NCBI RefSeq assembly: GCF_035920345.1
Contig: NZ_CP109149.1
Span: 930,001-994,000 of the forward strand
Length of the DNA stretch: 64,000 nucleotides
Reading direction: 5' to 3'
Source of the DNA: Nocardia vinacea
Lineage (GTDB): Bacteria > Actinomycetota > Actinomycetes > Mycobacteriales > Mycobacteriaceae
The stretch's first letter is position 1. Each line of letters starts with the position of its first letter. The notes below the pieces were generated by a model. The model made no database searches. It saw only the letters and a program-made list of their open reading frames with translations, and was not told the origin of the DNA. The position numbers and the translations under genes were made by a program. Below, piece by piece: positions 1 to 9,430 of this stretch.

Positions 1-224
1 CCCAGCGTTTGGACGACGATATCGCCGCGGCCCGGGACGTGCGCGTCGAGCCTGACCCGGCCGACGCGGATCAGCCAGCACCGGTCGGCCGATTGCCCCT
101 CGGTGATCAGCTGCCGGCCGGCGGGGAAGCTGACGTCGCGACCGGCGTCGGCGAGTACTGCGAGTTCCGCGTCGGTCAGTGACGCCAGCTGTGCGAACTG
201 CGATAGTTCGTCAACTGCGGTCAC
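1..224 (-). CDS. Crp/Fnr-type cyclic-nucleotide-binding protein (partial, C-terminus off window)
   Basis: The minus strand encodes a start followed by about 75 residues of a cyclic-nucleotide-binding beta-roll, including [20 protein letters not shown], the typical opening of a Crp/Fnr sensor domain. The GTG at 224 is preferred over the GTG at 230 because a GGGGG Shine-Dalgarno run sits about 5 nt before it. The gene overlaps the 3' end of the Fe-S protein gene upstream by 14 nt, so the two are translationally coupled. In mycobacterial group 3b [NiFe]-hydrogenase operons a cNMP-binding protein follows the Fe-S subunit and precedes the flavin and NiFe subunits, so the rest of that operon probably lies beyond the left edge. 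The DNA-binding domain, if any, is not visible. Confidence 0.75.
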   Translation of the reverse strand, partial: MTAVDELSQFAQLASLTDAELAVLADAGRDVSFPAGRQLITEGQSADRCWLIRVGRVRLDAHVPGRGDIVVQTL

Positions 225-1332
225 TGGCACCCCCTTCGGCGAGCGCGGTCATTTCGGCGGTGATGTCGATCCCTGCCGGGCACCAAGCGATGCAGCGTCC
301 GCAGCCGACGCAGCCGGAACTGCCGAACTGGTCGTGCCAGGTGCCGAGCTTGTGGGTGAGCCACTGCCGGTACCGGCTCTCGCCGGACTGCCGGACACTG
401 CCGCCGTGCTGGTAGGAGTAATCCAGTTCGAAGCAGGACACCCAGCGTTCCCAGCGTTCGGCGTGGTCGCCGGTCAGGTCGGTGACGTCCTCGGCGGAAG
501 TGCAGAAACAGGTAGGGCACACCATCGTGCAGTTGCCACATGTGAGGCACCGAGATGCCACGTTCTGCCACTGCGGCGACTCGTGGGATTCGCGAAGCAC
601 GGTGGGCAGGTCGGCGTCCGGCATCGACCGGCCCATCCGTCCGGCAGCAGCGTCGACCGCCGTCCGGGCAGTGGTGACGTCAGTGGTTTCGGCGCGCCGC
701 GTGGTGAGGTGCGCGAGCACATCTGCTCCGCTCTCGCTGCCGACATCGACCAGGAAGCGATGCCCGTCGTCGTCGATCGTTTCGGTGAGCGCGAGGTCAT
801 ATCCTTTGGAGACGCCGGGCCCTGTGCCCATCGAGACACAGAAGCACACGCCTCCCGGCTCGGTGCAGTTCACCGCGACCACGAACAGGCCCGCGTGGCG
901 ACCGGTGTATCCGGTGTCGGGATATGTCCCACCTCCGAGTACACGGCCCAGGATCGCGATCGCGGCGAGATCACACCCACGCACGCCGAGAAACGCAAAC
1001 CGTTGTGCGGAGTCTTCGGCACGTTGCTCGTTCAGGTCAGGTCCCATCTCCCACACCTTGCGGTGTGGCGGATGCAGGAACTGCTTCCACGAGCCGGGCC
1101 CGGCCGAATGCGCGAACACAGCCGCATCGTCGCGGCGCCGCAGCCGATACCGTCCGGGCTCGGTATCTACGCTCCACCCGGCGGGCAGTTGCGCTCCGGA
1201 CGCAACGTCGTCCAGCACGATCGCACCGTCGCGCTCCTGCGGACCGATGACCCGATACTCCGCCTCGTGCAGTACTTCCACGAGGCGGTCCAGGCCCGCG
1301 CGGTCGATCACCATGGTGTCGCCAGGCTTCAT
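211..1332 (-). CDS. 4Fe-4S hydrogenase/sulfite-reductase beta subunit (HydB/AsrA-like)
   Basis: This 373-aa protein has the layout of the Fe-S electron-transfer subunit of group 3b [NiFe]-hydrogenases and of anaerobic sulfite reductase subunit A. The C-terminal half has two ferredoxin-type cysteine sets, [14 protein letters not shown] and [14 protein letters not shown], and the N-terminal half carries the family elements [10 protein letters not shown] and [12 protein letters not shown]. It would pass electrons between the hydrogenase core and a flavin/NAD(P) subunit in the cytoplasm. ATG 1332 is chosen because CAGGGGG lies 5 nt upstream; an ATG at 1419 would add 29 residues that do not resemble the family. 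The gene is first in a minus-strand operon with the cNMP-binding gene. The family is clear; the exact subtype is inferred from that neighbour. Confidence 0.8.
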   Translation of the reverse strand: MKPGDTMVIDRAGLDRLVEVLHEAEYRVIGPQERDGAIVLDDVASGAQLPAGWSVDTEPGRYRLRRRDDAAVFAHSAGPGSWKQFLHPPHRKVWEMGPDLNEQRAEDSAQRFAFLGVRGCDLAAIAILGRVLGGGTYPDTGYTGRHAGLFVVAVNCTEPGGVCFCVSMGTGPGVSKGYDLALTETIDDDGHRFLVDVGSESGADVLAHLTTRRAETTDVTTARTAVDAAAGRMGRSMPDADLPTVLRESHESPQWQNVASRCLTCGNCTMVCPTCFCTSAEDVTDLTGDHAERWERWVSCFELDYSYQHGGSVRQSGESRYRQWLTHKLGTWHDQFGSSGCVGCGRCIAWCPAGIDITAEMTALAEGGASDRS

Positions 1333-1738
1333 AAGGCCCCCTGCCGATCGCAGTATTCGTACGATGTCGAGTCTTGTGAGCGGATACCGGCGCGACGAGG
1401 GCCGAAGGTCACCACTCACGGCGACCGATGCCCCGAGCGGCGGCCGCCGCGCTCGCGACCGTCCCCTCGGTCAACGGGCTGCTGCCCGAGGGGGCAAGAG
1501 GGGCCCACCCTCAGGCGGGCTGGCGGCGACCAACAGGGCCGCGGACAGGCCGACCTGCCTGGTCGGCACCGCATGGGCGATGCCGACCAGGCCGATGAGG
1601 GTCGCTGCTCCGTAGGCCGGTAACTCTCGCACCGCTCCACTGTTGGGCCCGGATTTCCTATGCTGCCAGGGTCTTTCGTCGGTACCCAGGAGATTCCGTC
1701 CGCTTGCTCGATACGGCTCGTGGTCTGATCGCTCCGGA
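1333..1738. other. Intergenic stretch, no supported gene
   Basis: This gap lies between the 3' end of the WS/DGAT gene and the hydrogenase subunit. A 46-codon minus-strand frame (about 1485-1625) starts with GTG and includes the hydrophobic piece ATLIGLVGIAHAVP, but it has no recognisable family and no convincing ribosome site. A G/C-rich block near 1488-1515 with GAGGGGGC and GAGGGGCCC could fold and may end WS/DGAT transcription. No clear DosR-type box was found. Confidence 0.4.
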
Positions 1739-3157
1739 TCAGACCGGTGTCGATCGAGATGCTTCGGCAGCGGCGTCGGCTTGCGGTGCGCACTCGCCGC
1801 CGAGGCGGAGTACGGTGGCGAAGCCTGCGGCGAGGCATTCGGTCAGGGTCGCGAGGTCGGGGATCGCGGCCGTGTCCGCGTTGATCGCAACGTAGCAGGT
1901 TCCGGCGTGCGAGGTCATTGTCACGTTGACGGCCGTGCCGATGGTGGGGCCGAAAGCGTACATAGCGTCTATGCGCGCCCCGGCGATATAAAGGGGCACC
2001 GGGGAACCAGGGACGTTGGAGGCGACAAAGTCGACATGCTTGAGCATCTCGGTGACCACTCCGACCGGCAACCGGTTGAACGCCGCCGCGACAGCACCGG
2101 ATAGCGGTATGGCCGGCTCGCGGCGCCAACCGTCGACCGCGGCGTCCACGGCGCGCATCAAGTCTGCGGTCTCGGCGATGTCGACCGGCAACGCGAAACG
2201 TGCGAGCGTGATCCGGTTGCCGCCGAGTGGATCATCGGCCGTCCGGAGACTGATCGGCATGGTCAGCCGCAGATGGTCGACCGCCGCCCCGTGCTGCTCG
2301 TGATACCTGCGCAGTCCGATGACCACAGCGGTCAGGAAGGCATCGTTCATCGTGCAGCCCACAGCACGCGCGGCGCGGCGTATTTGCTCGACGGGTGCAT
2401 CGAGCACCGCCAGTCGGCGACCGAGACTGCGTTCGATCATCACTGGCGACAGCGTCGCGGTAATAGGCTTGGCCAGGCGGACCAGCGAGGTCGCGAGCGC
2501 GGCGCTGTCGCGTACCGACCGCGCGGGATGAGTGAGGGCTCGCCACGCGGTTTGCGGCGTCGCCATGATGCCGCCGCGAAGGAGATCTGAGCCGACCGAC
2601 CAGTTCCATGCCACGATATCGCGCAGAGCGCCGTCATGGTCGTACGGCGGCTCGGGCGGATGGCCGTGATCGGTGCCCGCACGATCGAAATCGAGTAGCG
2701 CGGTGGCGATCTGAATGCCACCGATACCATCGGTGAGGCTGTGGTGCACTGTCATCACCAGCGCGCATCCCCCACTCGACAAACCGCTGAGCAAGGTCGA
2801 GCGCCACAATGGACGAGCGGGATCGAAGGCGGTCATCGCCTCGGTGCGCGCGAATTCGAGTACCGCGGATAGGGTCGCCGGTTCCGGCAGCGCGCCTCGT
2901 CGCAGGTGCCAGGACAGGTCGAAGTCCGGATCGAGCGCCCACCTGGGCGGGGCGAGACCGAACGGCGCGGTGACCAGCCGATGCCGCAACCTCGGCACGA
3001 GGCGGGTGCCGCGATCGATCGTCTCCACCAGGCGATCCCAGTCCGGATCGGTATCGAGGATCAGAACCGAGACGATGGTCGAACGCAGGACCGGATCTCG
3101 CTCCATGTTCCACGAGAACAGGTCCGATTGCGACATGTGGGATTCGCGGGGGCCCAT
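1739..3157 (-). CDS. Wax ester synthase / diacylglycerol acyltransferase (WS/DGAT)
   Basis: This 472-aa protein belongs to the WS/DGAT family, which joins acyl-CoA to diacylglycerol or fatty alcohol to make storage lipid at the inner face of the membrane. The catalytic motif is visible as HHSLTDG near residue 150, in the context MTVHHSLTDGIGG. The N-terminal SDLFSWNMERDP and the later NDAFLTAVVIGLRRY and NVPGSP elements are also family-typical. The start at 3157 (MGPRESHMSQ) is chosen because the sequence upstream in frame is Arg-rich and not family-like. A second WS/DGAT lies at 32784. Neutral-lipid synthesis by Tgs1-type enzymes belongs to the mycobacterial DosR response, which fits the neighbouring genes. 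Confidence 0.9.
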   Translation of the reverse strand: MGPRESHMSQSDLFSWNMERDPVLRSTIVSVLILDTDPDWDRLVETIDRGTRLVPRLRHRLVTAPFGLAPPRWALDPDFDLSWHLRRGALPEPATLSAVLEFARTEAMTAFDPARPLWRSTLLSGLSSGGCALVMTVHHSLTDGIGGIQIATALLDFDRAGTDHGHPPEPPYDHDGALRDIVAWNWSVGSDLLRGGIMATPQTAWRALTHPARSVRDSAALATSLVRLAKPITATLSPVMIERSLGRRLAVLDAPVEQIRRAARAVGCTMNDAFLTAVVIGLRRYHEQHGAAVDHLRLTMPISLRTADDPLGGNRITLARFALPVDIAETADLMRAVDAAVDGWRREPAIPLSGAVAAAFNRLPVGVVTEMLKHVDFVASNVPGSPVPLYIAGARIDAMYAFGPTIGTAVNVTMTSHAGTCYVAINADTAAIPDLATLTECLAAGFATVLRLGGECAPQADAAAEASRSTPV

Positions 3158-3784
3158 AGCCTGCTGCCTTCGTCTTCGCCGTAGTACGTCGTACCGCTTC
3201 GCTTGTGCTTCCTCAGACCTCCACGGTCTGGGTCGGTTCCGCCGAGGCCGTCGCGCGGATCTTGTCTTCCAGAACCGTCGATCGCCGCACACGATGACCA
3301 GGCATCGACGCACGTCCCTTCCGAGAACTCGACGCTGAACGCGATGTCGGCAGAATCCCGTGGCGACCAGCGGACATCGCATCCCACGCCGAGCAGCCCG
3401 CGCTCGATCTCGCGGGCCCGAAAGGCGGCGCGATCGGCGGTACCTATACCACTAAGCCTGCTCGGTCCGGACCGAAGACAACCGATCACGAAGACCTTTA
3501 TGTCGAGGCCCTTTGTCCTCTCCCCGGGGCCGCTGGCGGGTCAGGAATCACCGGTGGTCCGGGGTTACGTGCCCCTCGCTCAGCGCGCGACTCTGCACTC
3601 AGGCCCGTCTCAGCACGGCACGGCATTCGCCTGAACGACTGCTGGTCACAGGCCGGATGCGCGTCGATGACGCCAGCACCGGCGCAGGCATCCGGGACAA
3701 ACGGCTCTCCACTCGACGACGATCGGACCTGCCACCGCGCTCGCTCGACGCCCACGCTGGAAAGAGCCGTGAGGGAGGCATGCG
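3158..3784. other. Divergent intergenic region with possible DosR-like boxes and a doubtful gene relic
   Basis: This region separates the WS/DGAT (minus) from the metal ATPase (plus). Two loose matches to the DosR-box pattern GGGACTTNNGGCCC occur: AGGACAAAGGGCCT on the minus strand at 3506-3519 and GGGACAAACGGCTC on the plus strand at 3694-3707, about 80 bp before the ATPase start. On the minus strand near 3370-3420 a frame reads LLGVGCDVRWSPRDSADI, faintly like the GVGLARLNPADR segment of DUF1876 proteins (Rv1738, Rv2632c); it then loses the family pattern. I do not call a gene here. Confidence 0.35.
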
Positions 3785-6157
3785 ATGCAATTCGACGATC
3801 GCCGCGACGCCGGACACCGACTGGCGGGGCGAGATCGAGGAGACTCCACGTCGAATACACCGGCGCGGAGGGTATTTCGGGAGGCGGTCCTCGTCGCCGT
3901 GATCGGCGTGTTGGGAGCGGCCGGGCTGGTCGCGCGACCGTTCAGTGCGGCGGTCGCCGATATGCTGTGGCTCGCGGCCACAGTGGTCGCGCTCGTGCCC
4001 GCAGCAGTGTGGGTCTTCCAGGATCTTCGACGCGGACGCTACGGTGCCGATCTGCTCGCGCTGGTGGCGCTGGGGGGTGCCGCCGCGGTCGGCGAGTATT
4101 TCGCGGGCGCGCTGATCGCGTTGATGGTGGGCACCGGCCGGGTATTGGAGGCGTATGCGAGCCGCCGGGCCGGGCGCGACCTATCCGCGTTATTGGGGCG
4201 GGCGCCGGTGCAGGCGCATCAGCGGCGTGCCGGCGGTATCGAAACCGTTGCGGCTACCGAGATTTCTCCGGGCGATGTCGTGGTCGTACTGCCCGGTGAG
4301 ACGGTGCCCGTCGACGGAGTGCTCACCATGGCGGGGGTTTTCGACGAATCGGCACTGACCGGGGAGTCGGTCCCGGTGGTGCGCCGCGCGAGCACCGAGG
4401 TACGCAGCGGTGTGGTGAATGCCGGTGCGGCCGTGGATATTCGGGCCTGCGCGACCGTGGAGGAGAGTACCTATGCCGGAATCGTCACGCTGGCGCGGCA
4501 GGCCGCCGCCACCGCGGCGCCGACGGCGCGGCTCGCCGATCGAGTCGCGGTCTGGTTCCTGCCGCTCGCGCTCGTGATCGCTGGTCTCGCCTGGATACTC
4601 ACGCGGGATCCGGTGCGGGCTGTTGCTGTGGTGGTCACCGCTACGCCCTGTCCGCTACTGCTGGCGGTGCCGGTCGCGATCACGGCCGGAATGTCGCGGG
4701 CTGCGCGAGTGGGTGTGGTGGTGAAGGACGGCGCAGCGCTCGAAACTCTTGGGCACGCACGGTGTCTGGCGATGGACAAGACCGGTACCGTCACCGTCGG
4801 CCGGCCAGCGGTGATCGACATCGTCACCGCGCCCGGTGCCGACGCCGACCGGGTGCTGCGACAGGCCGCCGCGGTCGAACGGTTCTCACCGCATGTGCTC
4901 GCCAACGCCGTCACGGCGGCGGCCACGGCTCGCGGGCTGGAGCCCGTTGCCGCGCAGGATGTTTCGGAACAACCCGGCCTGGGTGCGACGGGGACCGTGG
5001 ACGGTCATCGGGTTCGGGTCGGGCGGCTGACGTCGCGGACCGAACCCGCGCCTTGGGCACAAGCCGCCCAGCGGCGGGCCCGGCTGGATCTGGCAGTCCT
5101 CGTGTGGGTGTGTGTCGATGATGTGCCTATGGCGGCATTGCTGGTGCGTGACCGCATCCGCGCCGACGCCGCACGCACTATGCGCCGCCTGCGATCCGCG
5201 GGCCTGCGGCGGCTGCTCCTGCTCACCGGCGACCGGGTCGACAACGCCGCCGAGGTGGCACATTTACTGGGGCTCACCGAAGTCGTCGCCGACGCCGACC
5301 CCGCCGACAAGATCGCGGCCATCCGTGCGGAACGCGGCGACGGCGTGACCGTTATGGTCGGTGATGGCGTGAACGACGCCCCGGCGCTCGCGGCGGCGGA
5401 TGTGGGCGTTGCCCTCGGTTCCCGCGGGTCCACGGCCGCCGTACAGGCCGCTGACGCGGTGATCGTGGACGACCGCATCGATCGGCTCGCAGACGCGGTC
5501 GAGGTCGCCCAGCGGACGCATCGGCTGGCCGTGCAGAGCGCGGTCGCGGGAATGATGCTGTCGCTGGCGGCGATGATCGCCGCCGCCTTCGGGCTGCTCG
5601 TACCCGCTGCCGGCGCGCTGGTGCAGGAGGGGATCGACGTCGTGGTGATCCTGAACGCGTTGCGGGCCTTGCAGATTCATCGTGGGCGCCGCACCGCCGA
5701 GATCGACCCTCTGGTCGCTCGCTTCACGCGGGAGCACGACCGGCTGCAGACCGCACGCGCCTCGGTTCGGCAAGCGGCCGACGCGCTGTCCCGTGGCCCC
5801 GGCCCGAGCGCCGATGCGGCCGTCCGCCACGCATTCGATCTTCTCGTCGAGCACATACTGCCGCACGAACATGCCGAGGAGTCGCAGCTGTATCCGGCGC
5901 TGGCCGACTATCTGCGCGACCCGGAGGCAATGGTGACGATGAGCCGCGAGCACATCGAGATCGAACGCCTCGTCGACCGGATCCGCCGCCACCTCGACGA
6001 CTCGCCACGCGGAATCCGCGCCGACCAGATCGACGATCTGAGAGCTACCCTCTACGGGCTCGACGCGGTCCTCACCCTGCACTTCGCGCAGGAGGACGAG
6101 GCGCTGTTCACGCTGGCGCGCAATCCGGCCGACAACCCCGCGACGAGTCCAGCCTGA
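3785..6157 (+). CDS. P1B-type metal-transporting ATPase with C-terminal hemerythrin domain
   Basis: This 790-aa membrane ATPase carries a TGES-type actuator element (ALTGESVPV), an intramembrane TPCP metal site at residues 287-290, the phosphorylated Asp 331 in MDKTGT, and the hinge GDGVNDAPAL near residue 527. There is no N-terminal heavy-metal-binding domain. From about residue 635 to the end a four-helix HHE/hemerythrin-like domain follows (REHDRL, HILPHEHAEE, REHIEIERL, LTLHFAQEDE). TPCP plus a hemerythrin tail is the signature of P1B-5 ATPases such as rhizobial Nia, which moves Ni and Fe. GGGAGG lies 6 nt before the ATG. Near a [NiFe]-hydrogenase operon a role in Ni or Fe homeostasis is plausible, but metal and direction of transport are inferred. 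Confidence 0.88.
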   Translation: MQFDDRRDAGHRLAGRDRGDSTSNTPARRVFREAVLVAVIGVLGAAGLVARPFSAAVADMLWLAATVVALVPAAVWVFQDLRRGRYGADLLALVALGGAAAVGEYFAGALIALMVGTGRVLEAYASRRAGRDLSALLGRAPVQAHQRRAGGIETVAATEISPGDVVVVLPGETVPVDGVLTMAGVFDESALTGESVPVVRRASTEVRSGVVNAGAAVDIRACATVEESTYAGIVTLARQAAATAAPTARLADRVAVWFLPLALVIAGLAWILTRDPVRAVAVVVTATPCPLLLAVPVAITAGMSRAARVGVVVKDGAALETLGHARCLAMDKTGTVTVGRPAVIDIVTAPGADADRVLRQAAAVERFSPHVLANAVTAAATARGLEPVAAQDVSEQPGLGATGTVDGHRVRVGRLTSRTEPAPWAQAAQRRARLDLAVLVWVCVDDVPMAALLVRDRIRADAARTMRRLRSAGLRRLLLLTGDRVDNAAEVAHLLGLTEVVADADPADKIAAIRAERGDGVTVMVGDGVNDAPALAAADVGVALGSRGSTAAVQAADAVIVDDRIDRLADAVEVAQRTHRLAVQSAVAGMMLSLAAMIAAAFGLLVPAAGALVQEGIDVVVILNALRALQIHRGRRTAEIDPLVARFTREHDRLQTARASVRQAADALSRGPGPSADAAVRHAFDLLVEHILPHEHAEESQLYPALADYLRDPEAMVTMSREHIEIERLVDRIRRHLDDSPRGIRADQIDDLRATLYGLDAVLTLHFAQEDEALFTLARNPADNPATSPA

Positions 6158-6263
6158 AAGTGGACATCGAGGACGACGTACCCGCCTCCTGCGAATGGGG
6201 CCCGCACACGCGGGTCTATAAGTTTCTGTCTCGCTTTGGACAAACCCTCGGCCTGGGACTCCG

Positions 6264-6269
6264 TAGAAT
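6264..6269 (+). promoter_or_regulatory. -10 element TAGAAT for a leaderless fadD transcript
   Basis: TAGAAT fits the actinobacterial TANNNT -10 consensus. It ends 6 nt before the ATG at 6276, so transcription would begin at or next to the start codon. No Shine-Dalgarno sequence is present, as expected for a leaderless mRNA. A clear -35 is not seen at normal spacing. Confidence 0.5.
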
Positions 6270-6275
6270 CGAGTG

Positions 6276-8114
6276 ATGACGTTCCTCCGGAAATCCGAGG
6301 AACCTCCCGACCTCAGCAAGATCGAGAAACGGGCATCGTCGGTCGCCCAGATACTGGTCGACCGCGTGGCCGCGACTCCAGACACGGAGGCGTTCCGATT
6401 CCGTGACGGCGAGAGCTGGACCAGCGTGTCCTGGGAGCAGGTCGGTGACCGAATCAACGTCCTCGCCGCCGGATTGATCGCGCTGGGAATCGAGGCCGAG
6501 GACCGAATCGCACTCGTGTCGTCCACACGGTATGAATGGGTACTCGTCGACTTCGCCGTGATGTGCGCCGGTGCGGCCACCACCACCGTGTACCCCACCA
6601 CCAACGCCACCGGCGTCGCGTTCATCGTCGCCAATTCGGGCAGCCGTGTCGTTGTTGCCGAGGATCAGACCCAGGTCGACAAATTGATCGAGCACCGCGC
6701 CGAACTGCCCGACGTACAACAGGTAGTGATCTTCGACGGCGAGGGCGACGGAAACTGGGTGATCACTCTCGACGACCTCGAAGAGCGCGGACGGAAACTG
6801 CTTGCCGGATCCCCCGACGCGGTGGTCGACCGCATCTGCGGGATCCGGCCCGAGCAGCTGGGCAGCATCATGTACACCTCCGGGACGACCGGCACCCCGA
6901 AGGGGGTTCGGCTACCGCATTCCGCATGGACCTACAGCGCCGCCGCGATCGACGCCGTCAACGTTCTCGGCCCGGACGACCTGAACTTCTTGTGGCTACC
7001 GCTGTCCCACGCGTTCGGCAAGGTGATGTTGGCGCTGTCACCGCTGATCGGCTTTCCCACGGCAATCGACGGCCGGGTGGACAAGATCGTGGAGAACCTC
7101 GCGATACTGCACCCCACGATCGTGGGGGCCGCTCCCCGCATTTTCGAGAAGGCGCATGCGCGTATCGAGGGCATGATGGCCGAAGAAGGCGGGATCAAGA
7201 AGAAGATCTTCGACTGGGCGATCGGGGTTGGCCTGAAAGTCTCGCGTGCCACACAAGCCGGCGAGAAGCCGTCGCCTCTCGTTTCATTGCAGCACAAAGT
7301 TGCGGACAGGCTGGTGCTGTCCACTATCCGTGAACGCTTCGGTGGTCGGCTGCGGTACTTCGTTTCGGCAGCGGCCCCCTTGGACCGCGATGTCGCGCAG
7401 TGGTTCGACGCGATCGGCATCATCGTGCTCGAGGGCTACGGCCTGACCGAGACCGCCGCCGCCTCGTTCATCAACCGCCCAGGTGCTTACCGGTTCGGTA
7501 CCGTCGGCAAACCGTTCCCCGGCACCGAGGTCAAGATCGCCGAGGACGGCGAGATCCTGCTCAAAAGCCCGGGTGTGATGAGCGGATATCACGACCGCCC
7601 CGACGCCACCGCCGAGGCTTTCGACGCGAACGGCTGGTTCCGCACCGGCGACATCGGCGAGATCGACGCAGACGGCTTCCTGCACATCACCGATCGCAAG
7701 AAAGACTTGTTCAAGACCTCGCAAGGCAAGTACGTCGCGCCCTCCGCGATTGCCGCGACGTTCAAGGGACTCTGTCCGTATGCCGGAGAATTCATCGTCT
7801 ACGGAGAGACACGACCCTATTGCGTCGCCTTGGTCGGTCTCGATGCCCAGGCCATCACCGAGTGGGCCGGCAAGCACGACCTAGCCGATATGCCACTCGC
7901 CGAAATCGCTCGGGACGAAAAGACCCACGACGTGATCGCCGGCTACATCGATGCCTTGAACGCGCAACTCGATCGCTGGGAACAGATCAAGAGATTCGGC
8001 ATCATCGACCGCGAACTATCCGTCGAGGCAGGTGATCTCACACCGAGTATGAAGCTGCGCCGCAGGATAGTCGTCGACAATCTCGCGGACCGCATCGACG
8101 CACTCTATGACTGA
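6276..8114 (+). CDS. Long-chain fatty acid-CoA ligase (FadD15-like)
   Basis: This 612-aa ANL-superfamily enzyme activates long-chain fatty acids to acyl-CoA through an acyl-AMP intermediate. The P-loop-like motif is IMYTSGTTGTPKGVRLPHS, followed by the AMP-binding GYGLTETAAAS and the hinge motif WFRTGDIGEIDADGFLHITDRKKD. Length and the LFKTSQGKYVAPSAI segment match the FadD15/FAA1 branch. A GTG immediately before the ATG is possible, but the -10 element at 6264-6269 favours the ATG at 6276 as a leaderless start. It could supply acyl-CoA to the two WS/DGATs of the island. The chain-length range cannot be read from sequence. Confidence 0.9.
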   Translation: MTFLRKSEEPPDLSKIEKRASSVAQILVDRVAATPDTEAFRFRDGESWTSVSWEQVGDRINVLAAGLIALGIEAEDRIALVSSTRYEWVLVDFAVMCAGAATTTVYPTTNATGVAFIVANSGSRVVVAEDQTQVDKLIEHRAELPDVQQVVIFDGEGDGNWVITLDDLEERGRKLLAGSPDAVVDRICGIRPEQLGSIMYTSGTTGTPKGVRLPHSAWTYSAAAIDAVNVLGPDDLNFLWLPLSHAFGKVMLALSPLIGFPTAIDGRVDKIVENLAILHPTIVGAAPRIFEKAHARIEGMMAEEGGIKKKIFDWAIGVGLKVSRATQAGEKPSPLVSLQHKVADRLVLSTIRERFGGRLRYFVSAAAPLDRDVAQWFDAIGIIVLEGYGLTETAAASFINRPGAYRFGTVGKPFPGTEVKIAEDGEILLKSPGVMSGYHDRPDATAEAFDANGWFRTGDIGEIDADGFLHITDRKKDLFKTSQGKYVAPSAIAATFKGLCPYAGEFIVYGETRPYCVALVGLDAQAITEWAGKHDLADMPLAEIARDEKTHDVIAGYIDALNAQLDRWEQIKRFGIIDRELSVEAGDLTPSMKLRRRIVVDNLADRIDALYD

Positions 8115-8293
8115 GGTCGATCGCTGACGGTCACCTCGCATACGTCCGGTCGCGGGCGCACTACCTCTACAGGCGTGACCGGATCACGCGAGACCTCACC
8201 CACGTCGAGGAATTCCGGTGGGTTTCCATCGGCGACGTACAGAACCGTCCCGCGATCATCGTCGTCGGTGACATGATCTTCATCGGGCGGCAC
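8105..8293 (-). CDS. Small acidic hypothetical protein, doubtful
   Basis: An uninterrupted 62-codon frame opens with GTG and encodes an acidic peptide (VTDDDDRGTVLYVADGNPP). It overlaps the 3' end of fadD by 10 nt in convergent orientation. No ribosome-binding site is obvious and I do not recognise a family. It may be a chance frame; about 227 bp without any visible gene separates it from the USP gene at 8521. Confidence 0.2.
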   Translation of the reverse strand: MPPDEDHVTDDDDRGTVLYVADGNPPEFLDVGEVSRDPVTPVEVVRPRPDVCEVTVSDRPQS

Positions 8294-8520
8294 GATCGAG
8301 GCAGGCGATACGGCTCCTGCTAGACAATGGCGCGGCGCCCGACATCGTCGTCGCCCTTATGAGGGTCCCGGTACGTCCGAGCATTGTGCGGCAGGTTCGC
8401 CGCCGTACGTGGCCCGTCCACTCACGAGGCTGCCATCAGTAACCGGGCCGAGGGAACGCCAAACGGGCCGGATCCTGATGGCAATCACCCGATGCAATCG
8501 TGTGCCCGATGGGGCGTGGT

Positions 8521-9393
8521 TCAGGGGCGGGCGATGATGAGGGGGCAGTCGCTGGCGTGTAGGACGGCTTGGCTGACCGAGCCGAGGGTCATGCCGGCGA
8601 AGCCGCCGCGGCCGTGGCTGCCCACGACGATCAGTTGGGCGTTTTCGGATTCGGCGAGTAGGCGTCTGGCCGGGCGGTCCTCGACGACCACCCGTCGGAC
8701 CTCGAGGTCCGGATACTGCTCAGCGTAACCAGCCAGGCTCTCCGACAGCAGTTCTTCGGCCTCTTTCTGCATGTCGGCGCGGGAGATGTAGCGGTTGAAC
8801 TCGGACCAGGTGAGAACTGCGCGCACCGCGACATCGCGGTGGGCGGCCTCGTCGAAGGCGATTCCGATGGCGCGGACACTGGCGGGGGAGCCGTCGACGC
8901 CGACCAGTACGGGGCCGTTCAGCCGATCCGGTGTGTAGTTCTCGGGTTCGGGGATGACCGCGACCGGGCAGTGTGCGTGCCGTGCGACGGCGGTGCTCAC
9001 CGAGCCGAGGATGCCGCGGCGGAAGGCACCGAGGCCGCGAGTACCGACGACCAAGAGGCGCGCGTCTTTGGAGCGGTCGAGCAGGACGGGGATCGGTGGT
9101 GCCTCGGCCACATAGGTGGTGATGTCGAGGTCGCCGACGGGTGCGGCTGCGGCCGTGGCGAATTCGCGTGCGGCGGCAACGGCCGCGGCCCCAGCCGCTC
9201 GATAGACGTCGTAATCGATCTGGTCGAAGGCGATTCCGGGCCCGAAGTCCATCGGGGCACCGATGCTGTACACGATGTGGAGGGGTGCGCGGTGGTGGAC
9301 GGCGTCGACGGCGGCCCAGCGGGTGGCCTCGGCCGCGGTTTCGGAGCCGTCGATACCGACGAGCACGGGGGGATTGATGGCGTTGGCGGACAT
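8521..9393 (-). CDS. Universal stress protein, tandem-domain
   Basis: This 290-aa protein has two UspA domains in tandem, each with the ATP-binding pattern: GIDGSETAAEA and GTRGLGAFRRGILGSVS in the first, GVDGSPASVRA and GSHGRGGFAGMTLGSVS in the second. Tandem USPs of this size are typical DosR-regulon members in mycobacteria and bind ATP in the cytoplasm. The ATG at 9393 (MSANAINPPVLVGIDGS) has GAAGGG about 12 nt upstream and places the first domain at the usual position. A second USP lies 37 bp upstream on the same strand, so the two are probably co-transcribed. Confidence 0.9.
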   Translation of the reverse strand: MSANAINPPVLVGIDGSETAAEATRWAAVDAVHHRAPLHIVYSIGAPMDFGPGIAFDQIDYDVYRAAGAAAVAAAREFATAAAAPVGDLDITTYVAEAPPIPVLLDRSKDARLLVVGTRGLGAFRRGILGSVSTAVARHAHCPVAVIPEPENYTPDRLNGPVLVGVDGSPASVRAIGIAFDEAAHRDVAVRAVLTWSEFNRYISRADMQKEAEELLSESLAGYAEQYPDLEVRRVVVEDRPARRLLAESENAQLIVVGSHGRGGFAGMTLGSVSQAVLHASDCPLIIARP

Positions 9394-9430
9394 GTGAATT
9401 CGTTGCCCTTCTGGGTGGCTGGGGTGGTAT

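Noticed and set aside
103..1623. A 506-codon plus-strand open frame
   Set aside because: It is antisense to the hydrogenase Fe-S gene and has no family features; long antisense frames are common in GC-rich DNA.
3370..3420. A DUF1876 (Rv1738-like) gene
   Set aside because: Only about ten residues resemble the family and the rest of the frame does not; too weak to call.
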